A DNA stretch of 64,000 nt from Xanthostigma xanthostigma (taxonomy: Eukaryota > Arthropoda > Insecta > Raphidioptera > Raphidiidae). This document shows, piece by piece, positions 34,766-47,788 of this stretch (positions are counted from its first letter, which is position 1; every line of letters starts with the position of its first letter). The notes under the pieces are model-generated. The model was not told where the DNA came from, did not search any database, and was given only the letters and a program-made list of their open reading frames with translations. The position numbers were made by a program, and so were the translations under genes. The stretch covers positions 23,144,001-23,208,000 of the forward strand of contig OY754469.1 in assembly GCA_963575645.1 (NCBI GenBank), given 5' to 3'.

Positions 34766-36884
34766 ACCATTCTCCACTTGTGGGTTAGAATGAAAAAATA
34801 GTTGCTACAGTTTTATGAAATTTTCAAAAATTATGAGGTGGCTCAGAAACAAAGCTGTTCAGCAAGTTGGTTCATTCCTTTTAATACAATAAAAAAATAC
34901 TTTCCCACAATATGCTAGTGTCGATCAATAATTTACAAATAAATAATTAGTGTAGCATTACAGCCTTAATGCGTAAGTAACTGCCGACTTAAGCAACAAT
35001 AAAGAAAATGAAAGTTAATATAAAACACACTAATTGAGTTGACAAGTGTGAATGACACTTCAGCGCATCTCTTTTGTTATGAAACAATAATAATCTAAAA
35101 GATTACGTACCGTTCGTTAATTATGAGGAAAAACCTCAACTTCATATTCGAATTGACGCAAAAAAAGCCACAGCATTATTATTAATACAATTAAATAAAT
35201 TATATATCATACAAATGGTAACTCACATTTAATTATTACCTTTGTTACCTACTTTATTTACTGACTAAGGTAATAATCAGATTGCACGCCCTCCTCTTTT
35301 TTTTGAGTAGAAGTGTCGTGTTTTTATTGTCCTTTGTATTACAAATTTTAACTTTTACCGTTTTAACTTTTTATTATTATTTATAAAGAATAACTTTTTG
35401 TTGAATTTTTCGAAAATGCTTTTTATTTCATCAATACAATATGCTGCATTGTCTCTAAAAACAATTTAGAGTAAACTCACGAGACAATACTAAAACGACT
35501 GAATCCAGTTTATCTGTAAACAAAAGTGCATCCTTTAAGATATTTATGTTGAGAGTGCCCTTTTAGATACAGCCTTCAATTCTAATATTTAAAATTTGAT
35601 CACACAGTGACAGGAGAAAAAAAATAAACTTTTTCAATTAATATTTAATGCGGTGTCAAAATACGTTACTTAACTAAGCCTACTAGGAAAACTAAATTTT
35701 TTATGAAATTAATTGTAATATTGGGGGTTTTTGAAGATAAGAAATTTTGTCTTTTAATTTGAACATTGTTTGATAAAAATTTATTTGGCAAAAACCAAAA
35801 GATAAATTCCGATATGTATTAGGTAAGTACAAAACATAGAGCATTTCATTTCAGTAAACAGTTTTTTTTTTGACGAAATTTAGAATAGAAAACTGCTGAG
35901 GCTCACTATAAAAAGTTGCTATCAATCAAATTTAAAAAGAAAAAAAAATATTTAAAATTGTTTTTTGACTTGAGTTCTAAGAATTTCTTAAAGAAAAAAA
36001 CCAGACTAGTCATCATTAATTATTTACTATATTTACATTAAATTCTTTTATTTTTATTTTAAACAAAAGTAAAATTAGAATGTTTATTTTTATTATGTAA
36101 TGAACGTCATTCTAATTTTTTATTTATTTTTTATCTCTAAAGTTTATTTCTATACCTAAATGGAAAACTTTGTGTATAGACGTCATCTTACTTAAAAATG
36201 TTGACAACGAGAAACGTTTTTTTAATGCAATGAATAGGTAGTCAAACAGACCAGAGTAATATGTAAACATATGCGTATTTCCCATCAATGTCCAGAGGCT
36301 CGATCATGACTTCTTACAGTTGTACTGACTAACTCGTCTTAGTTAAGAGCTACTTACAGTAATCAGTCGTATAATTTCTTGGAATGGCACCACAGGACTT
36401 ATCAATAAGGAAATGGACCCTGTATCGGTCAGTATAGAGCACTATTCGAGATTTCAGAAGGTGACGTTGCCTTTGATGACTAGTCATCAAGTTTTGTTTT
36501 TTTACAAGTACTACTGGAATTCTACCACGCACATGCGCAACCACAATCACGCACATATTTAAGTTCGAGTAGCCAATCATGTTGTTAAGAACTCTGGCAT
36601 TTTCAACCTGTCGGAACTAATCGTCTGCTGTATTAATTTCATCTTCTCTTTCATCGTCACCAATCAGAAAAAGACTTTTATTAATTTGAGGTTAAAGGCT
36701 ATCAAACGTATTTTTTCACAATCTGAGCAGCGTAGGAGAAATGTATTTCTCAAAACAATATAAAATCTAGTTTTTTTAATAATGGAGATGTTTATTGTCA
36801 GGTATATCGTCGGGTTTTGATTTATATAAGACGGCCATTGTACCAATTTATAGACACAAGCATGGCTGCATGACCATTGAGTAG

Positions 36885-37163
36885 CAGCCCCGGATCTATG
36901 ATTTTTTCGCACCGGGGCAGAAACTTGATAATAGCGTTCCCTCTCTCCAGCGTTTGTGATAAACTACTTAAAAAACTCACAAATATATAATGGTGCCATC
37001 ACATGGGATAAAACCGTCAGAAAATAAGCAGATTGAGTAAATCGGAAAAAGGACAGATTGGGTGTTGTTTTCAACCATATTACATTATGATTTTGGCACT
37101 CCCTGAAACTGTTATCCGGGGCAAGTGCCCTGTTTTTTTCCCCACCCCCTAGATTCGGGGCTG
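36885..37163. mobile_element. hAT-type MITE with perfect 8-bp duplication TTGAGTAG
   Basis: The ends CAGCCCCGGATCTA and, from the other strand, CAGCCCCGAATCTA match at 13 of 14 positions. An exact 8-base duplication TTGAGTAG flanks it (36877-36884 and 37164-37171). CAG ends with an 8-base duplication are the hAT hallmark. At 279 bp it has no transposase. Open frames crossing it on both strands are shadows. Confidence 0.8.
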
Positions 37164-39018
37164 TTGAGTAGTATGACCGGTTCAGCGTTTCATTCAACCG
37201 GTGGCATGTATACTGCATTTCTGGGTACAAAATTATTACTGTGTGAAAAAACGGTATTCCGAAGGGAATCTAAGCAAGTGCAATGGTGTAGCAGTCCCGA
37301 ATCGTTGAAGAAAATTGTAATGAGTGACAGTAGGATAGCGTTATGCAAACAAGAGAGTGCGAAAGTCTACGCATGAACGTAACTGCCATCGCATCGAAGT
37401 AGCGGTTTTTCTTGACATTCTGTATTGACTGCAGAGTGTGATTGACATACATTTTCAAAATATGTCTTAGCAGATAAGCCTATGGGACATTGAAGACATT
37501 TTACCGAGTCTCTACAACAGAAACTGCTTAAATTTAGTAGTATAGGGCCTGCTATTTGTCGACGTATTGTTGTTGATATATAGAAAAGAAAGTAAAGGTG
37601 GTATGCGAGCACCTATGGCTTACAGAAGACTTAGTGAAAGTGATCAAAGACGAAAGACAATCTACTGTCGCACTTGTTGAAAGATAGAGTGAGACAAGTG
37701 ACCATCGCGTCGATGGCGGAAGGTCACAATACCGCGATGACCTAATTTACGATACAATCAACTTGGTACTTATCTCTTATTTCTATCGACAGTTCAACCC
37801 ATTAGTGCCAAAGAACAGTTTAAACTTTAACAGGCGGCAAACTTGAAATTAGATCGCGCTAATAAAAACACAGTTTTCAATGAAAACTCGCAATCGAGTT
37901 TTTTCAAATAGCAGTAATAATTTTTATTTGTCAAATATAAAAATTTAGTGTTGTAGATACGTCAGATCATTTTTGACATAAAATACTCTATCTAGTAATA
38001 TTTAGTTTTTTAAAGTGGTGTTGTTTTTGTTTCTGACGTCTACTTTTAGCAATTAAACAGCACGATTTCACATACTATGTTTGCCGCTCGTTTCAAAAAA
38101 GGCGGAAAGGCGTTTATTAATAGACGAATTTTCTTTATTTATTTTATTGCATGACGATTGGATTTTTTGGAAATATTGATTAAGTCAGCATGCTCTTTCA
38201 GAAAGTAGACATAAATTATATGTAGTGATGGGGGTAAGAATGCCTATTTTTAACGTGAATCCCTAATATTATTCTTACAAGTTGTTTTTGCAGAATAAAT
38301 ATTTTTGGGATTCCAATATCATTCCAGACAACTTAGCATTCTATGCATAGAAAATGACAGAAAGGAACCTTATTGGCAGTTTCTTAATTAATATTCATAT
38401 AAATAAAATGAATAATGGGACATGTCTGAATTTAGTTAAAAAATTTAGTAAAGCTAGACGGGAGAATTATTACGTCTGTTCATTTGTACAGGATCACTTT
38501 GACGAAAATGTGAAATTGGTAGGTAACTAATTACTCAAACTTATAGTACATATATGAACAAAATTGATAATCGAGTGAGCGAAGCTGTGGACAAAATATT
38601 ATTTCGTCAAAAAGTAAAAATAATTTCCAGCTTACGATAATGCATTTTTCTAAATAACTAATAATATCAGGTATTTGAAAATCTCATTATGCAGAAGCTT
38701 GTCAAAACTATTTTTTTTTGTTCCGTGGATTACCTCATGCATTAAATATTTTTTTCTTATTTGGGTAGGTAATCATTTCAAAAAACATATTTTGAATATT
38801 CTGTATATTTATATATAAATTTCTTTTCGAGTATTTTGGAACAAAAAAAGCAATAATTGAGTGAAAAAATCGATAAAATATATCACTTGTATCAATGGTA
38901 AAAAGACTTTAATGATCGCGTAGACAGCGAACCTAATGTTTACACTTGCTACATATTATCATAAAATATTAAACCTAACAACTCCAAACACGGTTCCTGC
39001 AATAACGAAACATTAAAA

Positions 39019-39060
39019 AATAATAAATAAATAAATAAATAAATAAATAATAAAAATAAA
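39019..39060. repeat. Microsatellite (AAAT)n
   Basis: About seven perfect AAAT units within a longer A/T-rich run. Confidence 0.85.
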
Positions 39061-40069
39061 TGTTTGCTTACAAACAATATCATGACCTTTGACAAACTGT
39101 GATAATTTTATTACTTATACATCTTCTTACGATAGGAAAAAAGTTTTGTAACGGCACTTTCTATAAATTTTAATATTATATAACAGCGGTTTTATTGTTA
39201 TCGTTTTGATTTTGACTAACTAATAAGCAATAACAAATCATGTGATATCACAGTCGACTTTCGGTTATCCGTGAGGGAGAATAAAAATTTAGGTAAATTA
39301 GTACTGAAGCAAAAATATATGTCAATATCTCTAACTATTAAATATTGTTTTATTCTGCCCTATATACTATTGTATAGCAAACTTTTCAATTCGAGTTACT
39401 ACCGATTTTTTTTTGTTTTTTGGTTTGCTTTTCTATTAAATATTTGTTATTACAATCCTTATAATAAATAACGTTCCATTTGATTGATATGATCAGATAT
39501 AATAATATATGAAAAAAACAATAAAAATTTAGAGAAAATTGTGACTTGAAGTTTATTATAGTGTGAGTGGCGTCCAGCATTTATTAATTTTGGTTGTAGA
39601 TTTTGGATAATCACTAGAGCCGACTAGAGCACTTTTATTAGAACCATCTAATCTGAAGTTACATAAATGATATAACAATAAAATAGTGCTAACTAACGCT
39701 GTTTAAACACCAACTTTCTTGTTATTTGTTTAACATATAGTCTATTGTGATTTGATGTTAATGAATTTTATTAACACCGAGTTCACAGGTGTGAAGCGTC
39801 GGCTGGTAAATATTTTATTTCCGGTTTTTAAAAAATTCATTACGAATATGTTATGTTCGTAATTTGTAAATGCGGAAGAAGAGACACGTTTTGTATGAAT
39901 TAATATCAATAAGGTGAATGTAAATAAATTACATAGTCTAGTTGCGTTAAAAAACCGCTTACAGGGAAGGCTGTTGGGGTAATAATTTTCATGACATAAT
40001 AGTGCTCCATCATTATAATTTTGTTTCATCCTGCATGTGTCACGTAAGTGTACGGGATTCCAATTTTTT

Positions 40070-40275
40070 CTGTCTCGAGGCCTTACATTTCGGAGAGATA
40101 AAAACTATTAAACTTATTATCAAAGAAATTTTGTTGGAAGAGCACTGGATTAAAAGTGTAATTGTACAAAAAACTATGCTTAATACATTCATACCTATAC
40201 ACAGTTAATAAAAAATATCGTTTCAATCGATCGATTATTTCTCGTCACAATCTAAGATCATTGTCAATGCTTTCT
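40070..40275 (+). repeat. Dispersed repeat, copy 2 of 2
   Basis: Same family as 30635-30860, same orientation. Open frames across it (40002-40371) are interrupted and differ from the first copy. Confidence 0.45.
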
Positions 40276-41206
40276 GCAACACAGCATAGATGTCATAGAA
40301 ATTACCCCAAACCCGGTCGAAAAAGCTTCATGTTGCACATCATAAAACCCCACAAAGTTAGACAAGACTAGACTGCAGAGACAGACTGTTATGTCAGATC
40401 AGATATGCAACGTGACCTGCCCACGCGGCCGGTTTAACCGCTCGCGTGAGTGTAGTTAAATGACGGTTGATTACAATGATTCAGACACGGATATCTGTGA
40501 TTATGTTGCACAAATTGAGCAGAGAAATGCTTTTCTGTGTTTTGTACCATCATTTGTTCCGTTTTGTAATACTTTTGTCATTCATTTCATTATTGCATAT
40601 CATACTGACTGATTGTTGCGATACGTGTTTGTTTTGTCACTTTATCAGATGATGTCTGAATAAATCACAATTGTGTTGGAAAATGATGGTGACCGATTTC
40701 GATAAAATTCATAATATATTAATTTGTATAAAAATGTTTTGTATTATTAACTTTTGCTTGCGACATCGATTTTGACGAGAACATTATCAGCCCGAGCACA
40801 ACTAAGTAAAAATAAATTTTAATTTGGGCAGTACTACTAATTGGTGTTGTACTATGCTTTATTGAAATAAGTTCAACCGTTTTCGAAATATGTCGCCACA
40901 AACAGGCTAGCACTCTGGAAACACGTTTGGGAAACAACATAACAAAAACATATTGCAATAGAAAAATATGGACGTTATAAAAGATTTTTCGTCATAATAT
41001 TAGTGTCGGGTGAACAAATTAATCCTAACAGAGAAGTTTTTTAGACGACCCTTAATGTTACTTGTTGTATAAAAAAGATCATGTAAATAATGCGGTATAT
41101 TATTGACGAGTAGTTGTGACATTATGGCGAGCATTTTAACAATCACTCGAGTCTTAATATCATTACATTCGAGATATAGGTATACTATATTTTTTAAACG
41201 CATACC

Positions 41207-41290
41207 CTATAAAATAGCTGCTCATTTTAACACATTTCAGTGAACCTACAAGCCAAAGCAGTGCGGTTTTTTCAACATCAGTGAAAACAA
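41207..41290 (+). repeat. Dispersed repeat, copy 2 of 3
   Basis: Same family as 7425-7530 and 50862-50940. It keeps CCCTATAAAATAGCTGCTC and the downstream block AAAGCAGTGCGGTTTTTTC but has lost the ATGCATCTAGG segment. Confidence 0.35.
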
Positions 41291-41805
41291 ACTTAGAAGT
41301 GATCTACGCGCCCACATAAAAATTTTTTTATCAGTTGGATTAGCGTTTTATTCGAAAATTTATTGAATATTTCAGTAGAAGGTAAATAGTTAAAATTAAG
41401 TAACCTATGCTGTGGGAACAGAAGAAGTATAAAAAAGTGGCACCTGTGCAATTATGTGAACGTGAGTTTTTTTAAACTTTATTTCTTTATAAAGACTCTA
41501 CTAATGACTTTAACACTTTTTATTATCATAAATATGACTCTTCTTGTTACATATTTATGTAATATGAAACATCTGTAATATTTAATTTGTTTTTTTAAAG
41601 CAAATATTGTAACATCGCGTCAAATGAAATTGAAGTTATGAGTTCATAGTCCTATTACCCTATAACTGCTTATTTACTTTCAAGGCCTAAAATTAGTTAT
41701 TAACACGACTTGGCGACGTATCTCCGTTTGAGTATTCAGTAGGAGGCACTATTGCCTCCAAACAAATACGGTTTTGTAATGCAACAATAACTTAAGGCCG
41801 CTGCA

Positions 41806-42000
41806 CACGAAGCTAGAAACGCCGTTAGGAGTTCTGCTAGCCGGTAGGCTGGGTACGAAGCTAGAAATGACGTCACTGTGGGCTGGCCTGCTAGCTTACA
41901 AGATAGTTTTTAAATTAATAGAACAGGGGCTATTTTCCCTGATAGGAATAAGCAAGAACCAATCAAGAAGCAGTATCTTGTCACGTGGGCACTTGAACAG
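41806..42000 (+). repeat. CpG-rich dispersed repeat, copy 2 of 2
   Basis: Same family as 21838-22042. It begins near GGCCGCTGCACACGAAGC and ends CACGTGGGCACTTGAACAG. It contains TGACGTCA and CACGTG palindromes conserved in both copies. Confidence 0.6.
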
Positions 42001-42519
42001 GTATCTCCACTAAGTTTATTAAGATGAAAATAACTTCCTTTGATATCAATTGTTTATTACGATGTAGTTCGAAGGCTTAATTGTTAAAAAAATAGATTGC
42101 TAAGTTTACTGTTCGGAAACGACCAATGTTAAAAGTAAGTTGAAAGCTGAAAAGCTGAAAAGTGAAAGCTGAAAAATTATTAAATGTCTACGATGATAAT
42201 ATTTAGTAAATATTTATGGAAGAGTCAAAAAAGAGACAAATTTGAACGTGTAGGTTAGATATATTAAAATTAATATAGCAGAATATTAATTAATTCTTAA
42301 AATAACCTGAAATATTTTTCTAAAATAGGTATCTCGAAATCAATCCAACATCTTACCCGGGCGGAGCCTATGCTCTGAAGTAAAGTATCACCTACTGAAC
42401 AGTGAACAATATTTTGAAATCGGAAGCACCACTTATCGAACAATAAATTAAATTTTGAATTCCGCTAAAGATTAGGTACTCTCGATTTTCGAATTTTTAC
42501 CTTAGTAAAGTCGGGGCTG

Positions 42520-42760
42520 GCTGGTTAAAGTAAAGTTACGAAAAATAAGAAAACAACTGAAATCGGTTAGTAGTTTCTGAGATTATCTTAGACAAACTTT
42601 TCGTCTTTATTATATTAGCCAACAGTACTGTGATTTCAACGCATGTATAGAACGGAAACCCTTGTTATTTACTTTATCCTACTACATCTCGTATGCGACT
42701 TCGCCGTAATTTCAACATATTATTGTTAGGATGAAAATGCCTATTAGGATAAGAATAAAA
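42520..42760 (+). repeat. Interspersed repeat fragment
   Basis: It has AATCGGTTAGTAGTTTCTGA GATTAT, a poly-A-like bridge and CTTTATTATATTAGCC, the end signature of the family at 32530-32815, followed by CTCGTATGCGACTTCGCC. Confidence 0.35.
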
Positions 42761-43332
42761 GTGAAACGCTGTGTTTTTTTTTCATACTTAAACGATCGAA
42801 CGGATATAGGTAATATACATCCTGGCTTATGCTATAGGCAATTATTATGCTTATACATAGACTATGTCGGGTGTTGTAAAGTATTTGAAAAATCTATATA
42901 AATATTATTAGGGGGTATTACCTAAACCTAGGGTTGCCATCCGTCCGGGTTTCCCCGGATTTGTCCTCATTTTAAAAGTCCAGGAGGCAGTGAATTTTTT
43001 TTGTACTTATTTTCCCAGTGGGTGAACATAAAATAGTTTGTTCGGATGGTGACTAAAAACGACGATTTGTGAGTCTGGATAAAAGTTTCGGATGGGTTCA
43101 CTAGATACAAAAAAAGACAAGTCCACTTATTTTTTCAGTCATAAATATTTAACATTAATTAAAGTGAATCATTTTATTAATGGAAATAACAGTCTGGCAC
43201 ATCCCAAGTGGAGGAAAGTCAGTCTGGCTGAAAATTTGCGGACGCCTGACGAGCGTTGGACGAGTCTGACAAGGCTTTCGGAGTGTTCCACATTAGCCAG
43301 ACTATATTTGCAGCTGTAATTATAATATAAAT

Positions 43333-44212
43333 CAGCGGTTCTCAAACTTTTTTGGTGATTGAGCCCTTTTGGAAAGTGAAATACTTGACGGAACCCTCCA
43401 ATAAAACAAAAATGTCTTTATGTGCATTCTTTATTAATAAGCATAATACGAGTAGGTACAATGTAACAGTTACTTATTAAGAGTATTCGTCCCTGCAAAC
43501 ACCCCCTGCACCCTTCATCTCAAATCTTTTCCCCTCGCCTAAAAACGGTTCGCGCTCTCCCGACGCTATTTTTATAGCTAGAGGGTTCTGGTAAACGCCA
43601 AATGAAAGACAAAGAATCAGACTACAGATCCTTCAGGCGAATTTTTTGAAAAACATTTTCGCCTACGTGTGAAATATTACGTAACTTATTATTTTTTTCA
43701 AAAGGTTGTAAGTTTTTTCAGGAATTATTTTTCAAAAAATTCGCCTGAAGGATCTGTAGTCTGATTCTTTGTCTTTCATTTGGCGTATACCAGAACCCTC
43801 TAGCTTTAAAAATAGCGTCGGGAGAGCGCGAACCGTTTTTAGGCGAGGGGAAAAGATTTGAGATGAAGGGTGCAGGGGGTGTTTGCAGGGACGAATACTC
43901 TTAAAAAAAATCTAAAGGGAGGTATTGTTTTTTTTTTTTAATTGAAAATAATTAATGTTAACACATTCAAACATTAAATAATAATAATTTTATTAACTAT
44001 TCCAGTATAAGAAATCAAAATGTCCTTTAAAGTTTTCTTTTAAATAGGCATGAACGTTGTTTTCTTGCTGGCTGATCAGCTCGCACTGCCTCTTTTGTCG
44101 GCGTGCGTATAGCATAATATTTTTTTTTTATATTTTTCTAAATTCTTACGGAGCTCCCATAGGGGTTTCGCGGAACCCTAGGGTTCCGCGGAGCACACTT
44201 TGAGAATGGCTG
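43333..44212. mobile_element. hAT-type element with perfect 8-bp duplication ATATAAAT
   Basis: The ends CAGCGGTTCTCAAACTTTTT and, from the other strand, CAGCCATTCTCAAAGTGTGC; the CAG.G.TTCTCAAAC type is a widespread hAT terminus. An exact ATATAAAT duplication lies at 43325-43332 and 44213-44220. It is 880 bp long, about half of which is the TTAA palindrome inserted at 43481-43900. No transposase frame. Confidence 0.82.
43481..43900. mobile_element. TTAA-flanked palindromic MITE, copy 1 (420 bp)
   Basis: Ends GAGTATTCGTCCCTGCAAAC inverted on both sides, each bounded by TTAA (43477-43480, 43901-43904). The arms are nearly identical for about 180 bases, sharing GGCGAATTTTTTGAAAA and AGACAAAGAATCAGACTAC, round a central spacer. 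TTAA is the piggyBac target. A decayed second copy lies at 57079-57486. Confidence 0.72.
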
Positions 44213-46866
44213 ATATAAATTATCATCTGACAAATTTTTAGGACTGCGAAAATAGGGGCAATGGTTTTGATTAATTTTTCCATTTTTTTACCTGCCAGAC
44301 ATATTACCCATACCCACATATTAGCCAGACTATTTTTTTTTAACTTCACTATATCTCTCACTAATAGAACTATTTTTATCACTGGAAAAAAAGTTCAGTA
44401 ATATATTTGTACTTTCTAACGCATTTTCCACCTCAACCCATCGGAATATATATGAATTTTGCTAAGAATAACAAACCGAATAATTTCTATCGGTGTTTGC
44501 TGACTGGGAAAATAAGTACCGAAAATCTTGACTGTATAAGTAGAGTTATTGTTTGATTTTTCAAATTGTTATAAGGTTCTCTAAGTTTGTTATCAAAGAG
44601 AAGAGAAATATAATTAAAAGAAAACTTGTAAAATTCCAGGTATCACTTTAATGTTGTACGTTAAGTTGCACCTTTTGTAAAAAAATCATCAATACTATAT
44701 TCTGTAACATAATTTTTAATGTTGTAGTTAATTATAATACTAAATATAACAAATTATGACGAGGTATTATTTAATTTCATTAGTAAAATGAGATTTTTTT
44801 TCGGCAATTATGCCCGGATTTTGAATTCAAAAATACGGATTTTTTTAGTTTTATTGACTTTACAGTTGGCAACCCTGCCTATGTCTATAGAAAAAATACT
44901 ATCAAATACATATTTATCTGTTACATTTAATTTTTGAAGTAGAAACAGCACGTTCTGATATTCTTGTATTTACATTTAAAAATTATTAAAATGATTTAAT
45001 TCAGAGTGACTGACCGATTGATGGGTTGATTCGTGAAAGGGAAAGCTCGATGATCGGAACTAGCCTATCGTTTCCTGAAGGAATCAACATATAAGAAGAC
45101 CTTCTGTACAAAATATACAGTATGTTTTATAGCATGACTTTCCACTTCGCTAATCGTTACGTGTCTAACTAAAAGCTTCATGTTCACGATTTCTTGAATT
45201 ATTTATGACTTCAACTATTATGTATATTTGAAAACGACTTCGCAATACAGTCTGCATGTAAGGTTCACTTTTATAACAGCTCATAAAATAGAGCCGGTCC
45301 GGAAGTATATGCGCTTTTATAGGGCAACATATTAATTATTATAATTTTTCTGTGTAATCACCACACCTATATTACCTAATTTGTCAGACAACAATGGAAT
45401 ATAATATTTTGCATAAATTATTGCCCTTCCTTTTTATTAAGAAATATTGATATAGCAAATATTTATTTACAAAAATATCGTTTATCTTAAGTTTTGAAGT
45501 CACCATTCGATTTAAAGAAAATTATGCCTAATTTTGATAAAACTGGTTTATCCATTAATTGTGGAAGTATTCGTCCATTTTAACGACATTTGGTACGCAC
45601 GTTGGAATCCTGACTGCACCGCAACTTAATTAAAATGAGCCCTATCGTATCATTTAGCACTGCAATCCGACTTTACTAAAATTATTTCATGCTTGCATAA
45701 AATACATATTTACCTACATGACTTAACAAATTATTTAAAATTTCCTTTATGAATTAACAGTGAGATAGCTATAGTTTGTTACAATTGTTAACAAACACTC
45801 AAATTGCTACAATAAATTGTGTTTTATGAAATTGTATTCAAAGTAACGCATCGTGAACCTTTTTTTATATTTAGTGATTTTGCAACTATACCTATAGATG
45901 AGATAAAAGATTTTCAACCATTAAATAATTGGAATAAGTCTTACCATTTACCACCCAGGACGTTTTAAAGTTTTATTTTAGTTTTTTCATTTAAAGTAGC
46001 GGAAAATTTACAATTAGGTCTACAAACATAAATCCCCTCTACGAAACACCTGACTGTAGGTAAATTCATGATTTTTTAAAGATAAAAATCAGCCATAGCA
46101 TGTTCACCATATCTAACACACATACAGTTAATATTTGTACAATCGTATACTAACTGATGATTGATCTAGTTTTAGACAAGTGACTTGAATCTGTTTTGGT
46201 CAAAGAAACCTGTTCTGTTATGTAAAACTTGGTAGGTATGTATATCTATAGGCTATATTAAAAAATGTAGGTTTCTGCAAACCAAAATAAACATTTTTTT
46301 TAATAATTCTCAAAGATATAATTTTGTATATTTCGAAAGTTTGTTATTAAAATTTAAAATTAAAAAAAAATTCGACCTGCATCAGTAACACAAATAAGTA
46401 AAGGACGAAATAATATTTTTGCAAATTTTTTCGAAACAAAAGAATTTCAATAGAATTTTAAAAGAATTGTGGGGTTACTGAAATAACAAGGATAATTATC
46501 AACCTGTGATTGGTTGACACTGATCTGTGCAAACCACAAAAAATATAATTTATATATAAGTGTACATTTTTTCTATAGATAAAGGAGAGTAACCAGTAAC
46601 TTCTACATCATTAAATGACGGTTTATGCTCAACGTTTATAAATATATATTTTTTTAATTATGATTTGCAATGAAGAGGAAGAATATAAGAACGCAAATGT
46701 TGGTTTACATTATTTGTTTGACTATCAGAAATAACACGCACTGTTCAAAATTATCAAATTTTTAATACGTCGGATGACCCCGTTCAATAGGGTATTGCAT
46801 TATTTGACAAACTAATTGGTTTTGTAATTTTATTTCTGTGCCAAATAAGATTATATTGATAAAAAA

Positions 46867-46881
46867 TAATAATAATAATAC
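46867..46881. repeat. Short microsatellite (AAT)n
   Basis: Five AAT units. Confidence 0.7.
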
Positions 46882-47636
46882 ACATTATTTTAATTGTAAC
46901 GGAGTTCTAGATTTAGTGTCAGGGTTACTATATTATAATAGTAACAAAACGGGTTGTGCTCTTTGTCAGTGTCATTTAGATAAAAGAAATGACTTCTGAG
47001 TAAGTCTTCGTAATTACAAGCACGAATAAATAACGACTCAACAGATTAAATGAAAAAATATCATTGACTAACTTTATAAAAAAGTCTTTTAACGCTTGAG
47101 ATCATCGATTTTCAACAGTAGGGATGAAGCATAAAAAAGGTCAAAAAATACAACAGGAAAAAGTGTAGTTAATTTAATAGTTATCTACCTACTTTTTTGC
47201 TAAATCTAATTAAAAAAATACGCTTATTAAAAAGTAATTTAGTTTGAATATTTTTGCATAATTGTTATCCGTAGCTCAAACTTGATTAATTATATTTTAC
47301 TAATATGCATATATTTTGAAATTATTTGAACTAAAAAAATAATAATGCTGTGTGAAGAAAGTGAAAAATTTAAACGTCACATAATTGAAAGACCTGTTTG
47401 TAAAAAAATAATATGACATTCAACGATGTAAACTGGTACTAGAAAATCCTGTGTAAGAACATTAGTGGTTAAAAATAGGAAAATTTATTAGCGTCCATCT
47501 TAAAAACAGCGTACTTACTTAAAACAAGTTTCACGTGTATATTAAATAAATGAAAAAGTGATACTTAAAATAAAGCCCTAGGCACATAGTGTTGGAAAGA
47601 AACTTAATTATTAATTAATACTGTTATATTGCTTAC

Positions 47637-47788
47637 TTTATCGTTAATTGGTACGATTTCTACGACTTCAGCTTGGTCGAGGGTGGCGGGATACGACCTA
47701 CAGCTCCCTAATATAGTGAACATAACTACAAAACAACAGGCGATGCTTAGGATACTGCAGCGCATTGTGATGGACTAGTATTGGTGAC
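47637..47788 (-). CDS. Start and signal-peptide exon of a secreted precursor (unrecognised family)
   Basis: An acceptor (TTTGTTTCCAG at 47800-47789, minus strand) is followed by 23 noncoding bases and an ATG at 47765. The 43 codons that follow begin MRCSILSIACCFVVMFTILG, a basic residue then a long hydrophobic run, and go on to SCRSYP, with likely signal cleavage near residues 22-24. The mature start contains VVEIVPINDK and ends exactly at a codon boundary before a good donor, AAA|GTAAGC (47637/47636). The exon is richer in G+C and CpG than its surroundings. The product should enter the secretory pathway. Exon phase (0) matches the constant exon at 24996-24910. The family is not recognised. 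The upstream untranslated exon near 58,740 is inferred; a closer alternative promoter cannot be excluded. Confidence 0.75.

Larger units (their letters stand above)
42929..44877. mobile_element. Outer hAT-like element, host of a nested pair
   Basis: The left end TAGGGTTGCCATCCGTCCGG and the right end from the other strand, CAGGGTTGCCAACTGTAAAG, share (C/T)AGGGTTGCCA. Flanks CCTAAACC and CCTATGTC agree at 5 of 8 positions, as an old decayed duplication might. Inner GTCCGGGTTTCCCCGGATTT is typical of hAT MITEs of this type. The element is split by the insertion at 43333-44212; without it, it is about 1.07 kb. Confidence 0.55.
24997..47636. other. Large intron between the signal-peptide and constant exons
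   Basis: About 22.6 kb. It holds the LINE remnant (26876-27330), hairpin 28252-28440, relics at 33618-34185 and 34230-34765, a hAT element (36885-37163), a microsatellite, dispersed repeats near 30,640, 40,070 and 41,806, and the nested transposons (42929-44877). In 24997-26875, 27331-28251, 28441-29985, 30960-32530, 34766-36884, 37164-39018 and 44886-47636 I see only AT-rich DNA, with no exon that fits by phase and splice sites. Confidence 0.5.

Noticed and set aside
36350-37612. Cluster of open frames on both strands suggesting a gene
   Set aside because: Frames overlap one another, cross a hAT insertion with its exact duplication, and carry no recognisable motif.
39251-39273. A fourth KVD-type exon start (CGAAAGTCGACTG on minus)
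   Set aside because: There is no AG directly before it, and the frame that follows closes at once.
40002-40371. Overlapping plus-strand frames
   Set aside because: They lie in a repeat shared with 30635-30860, and the frames are not kept between copies.
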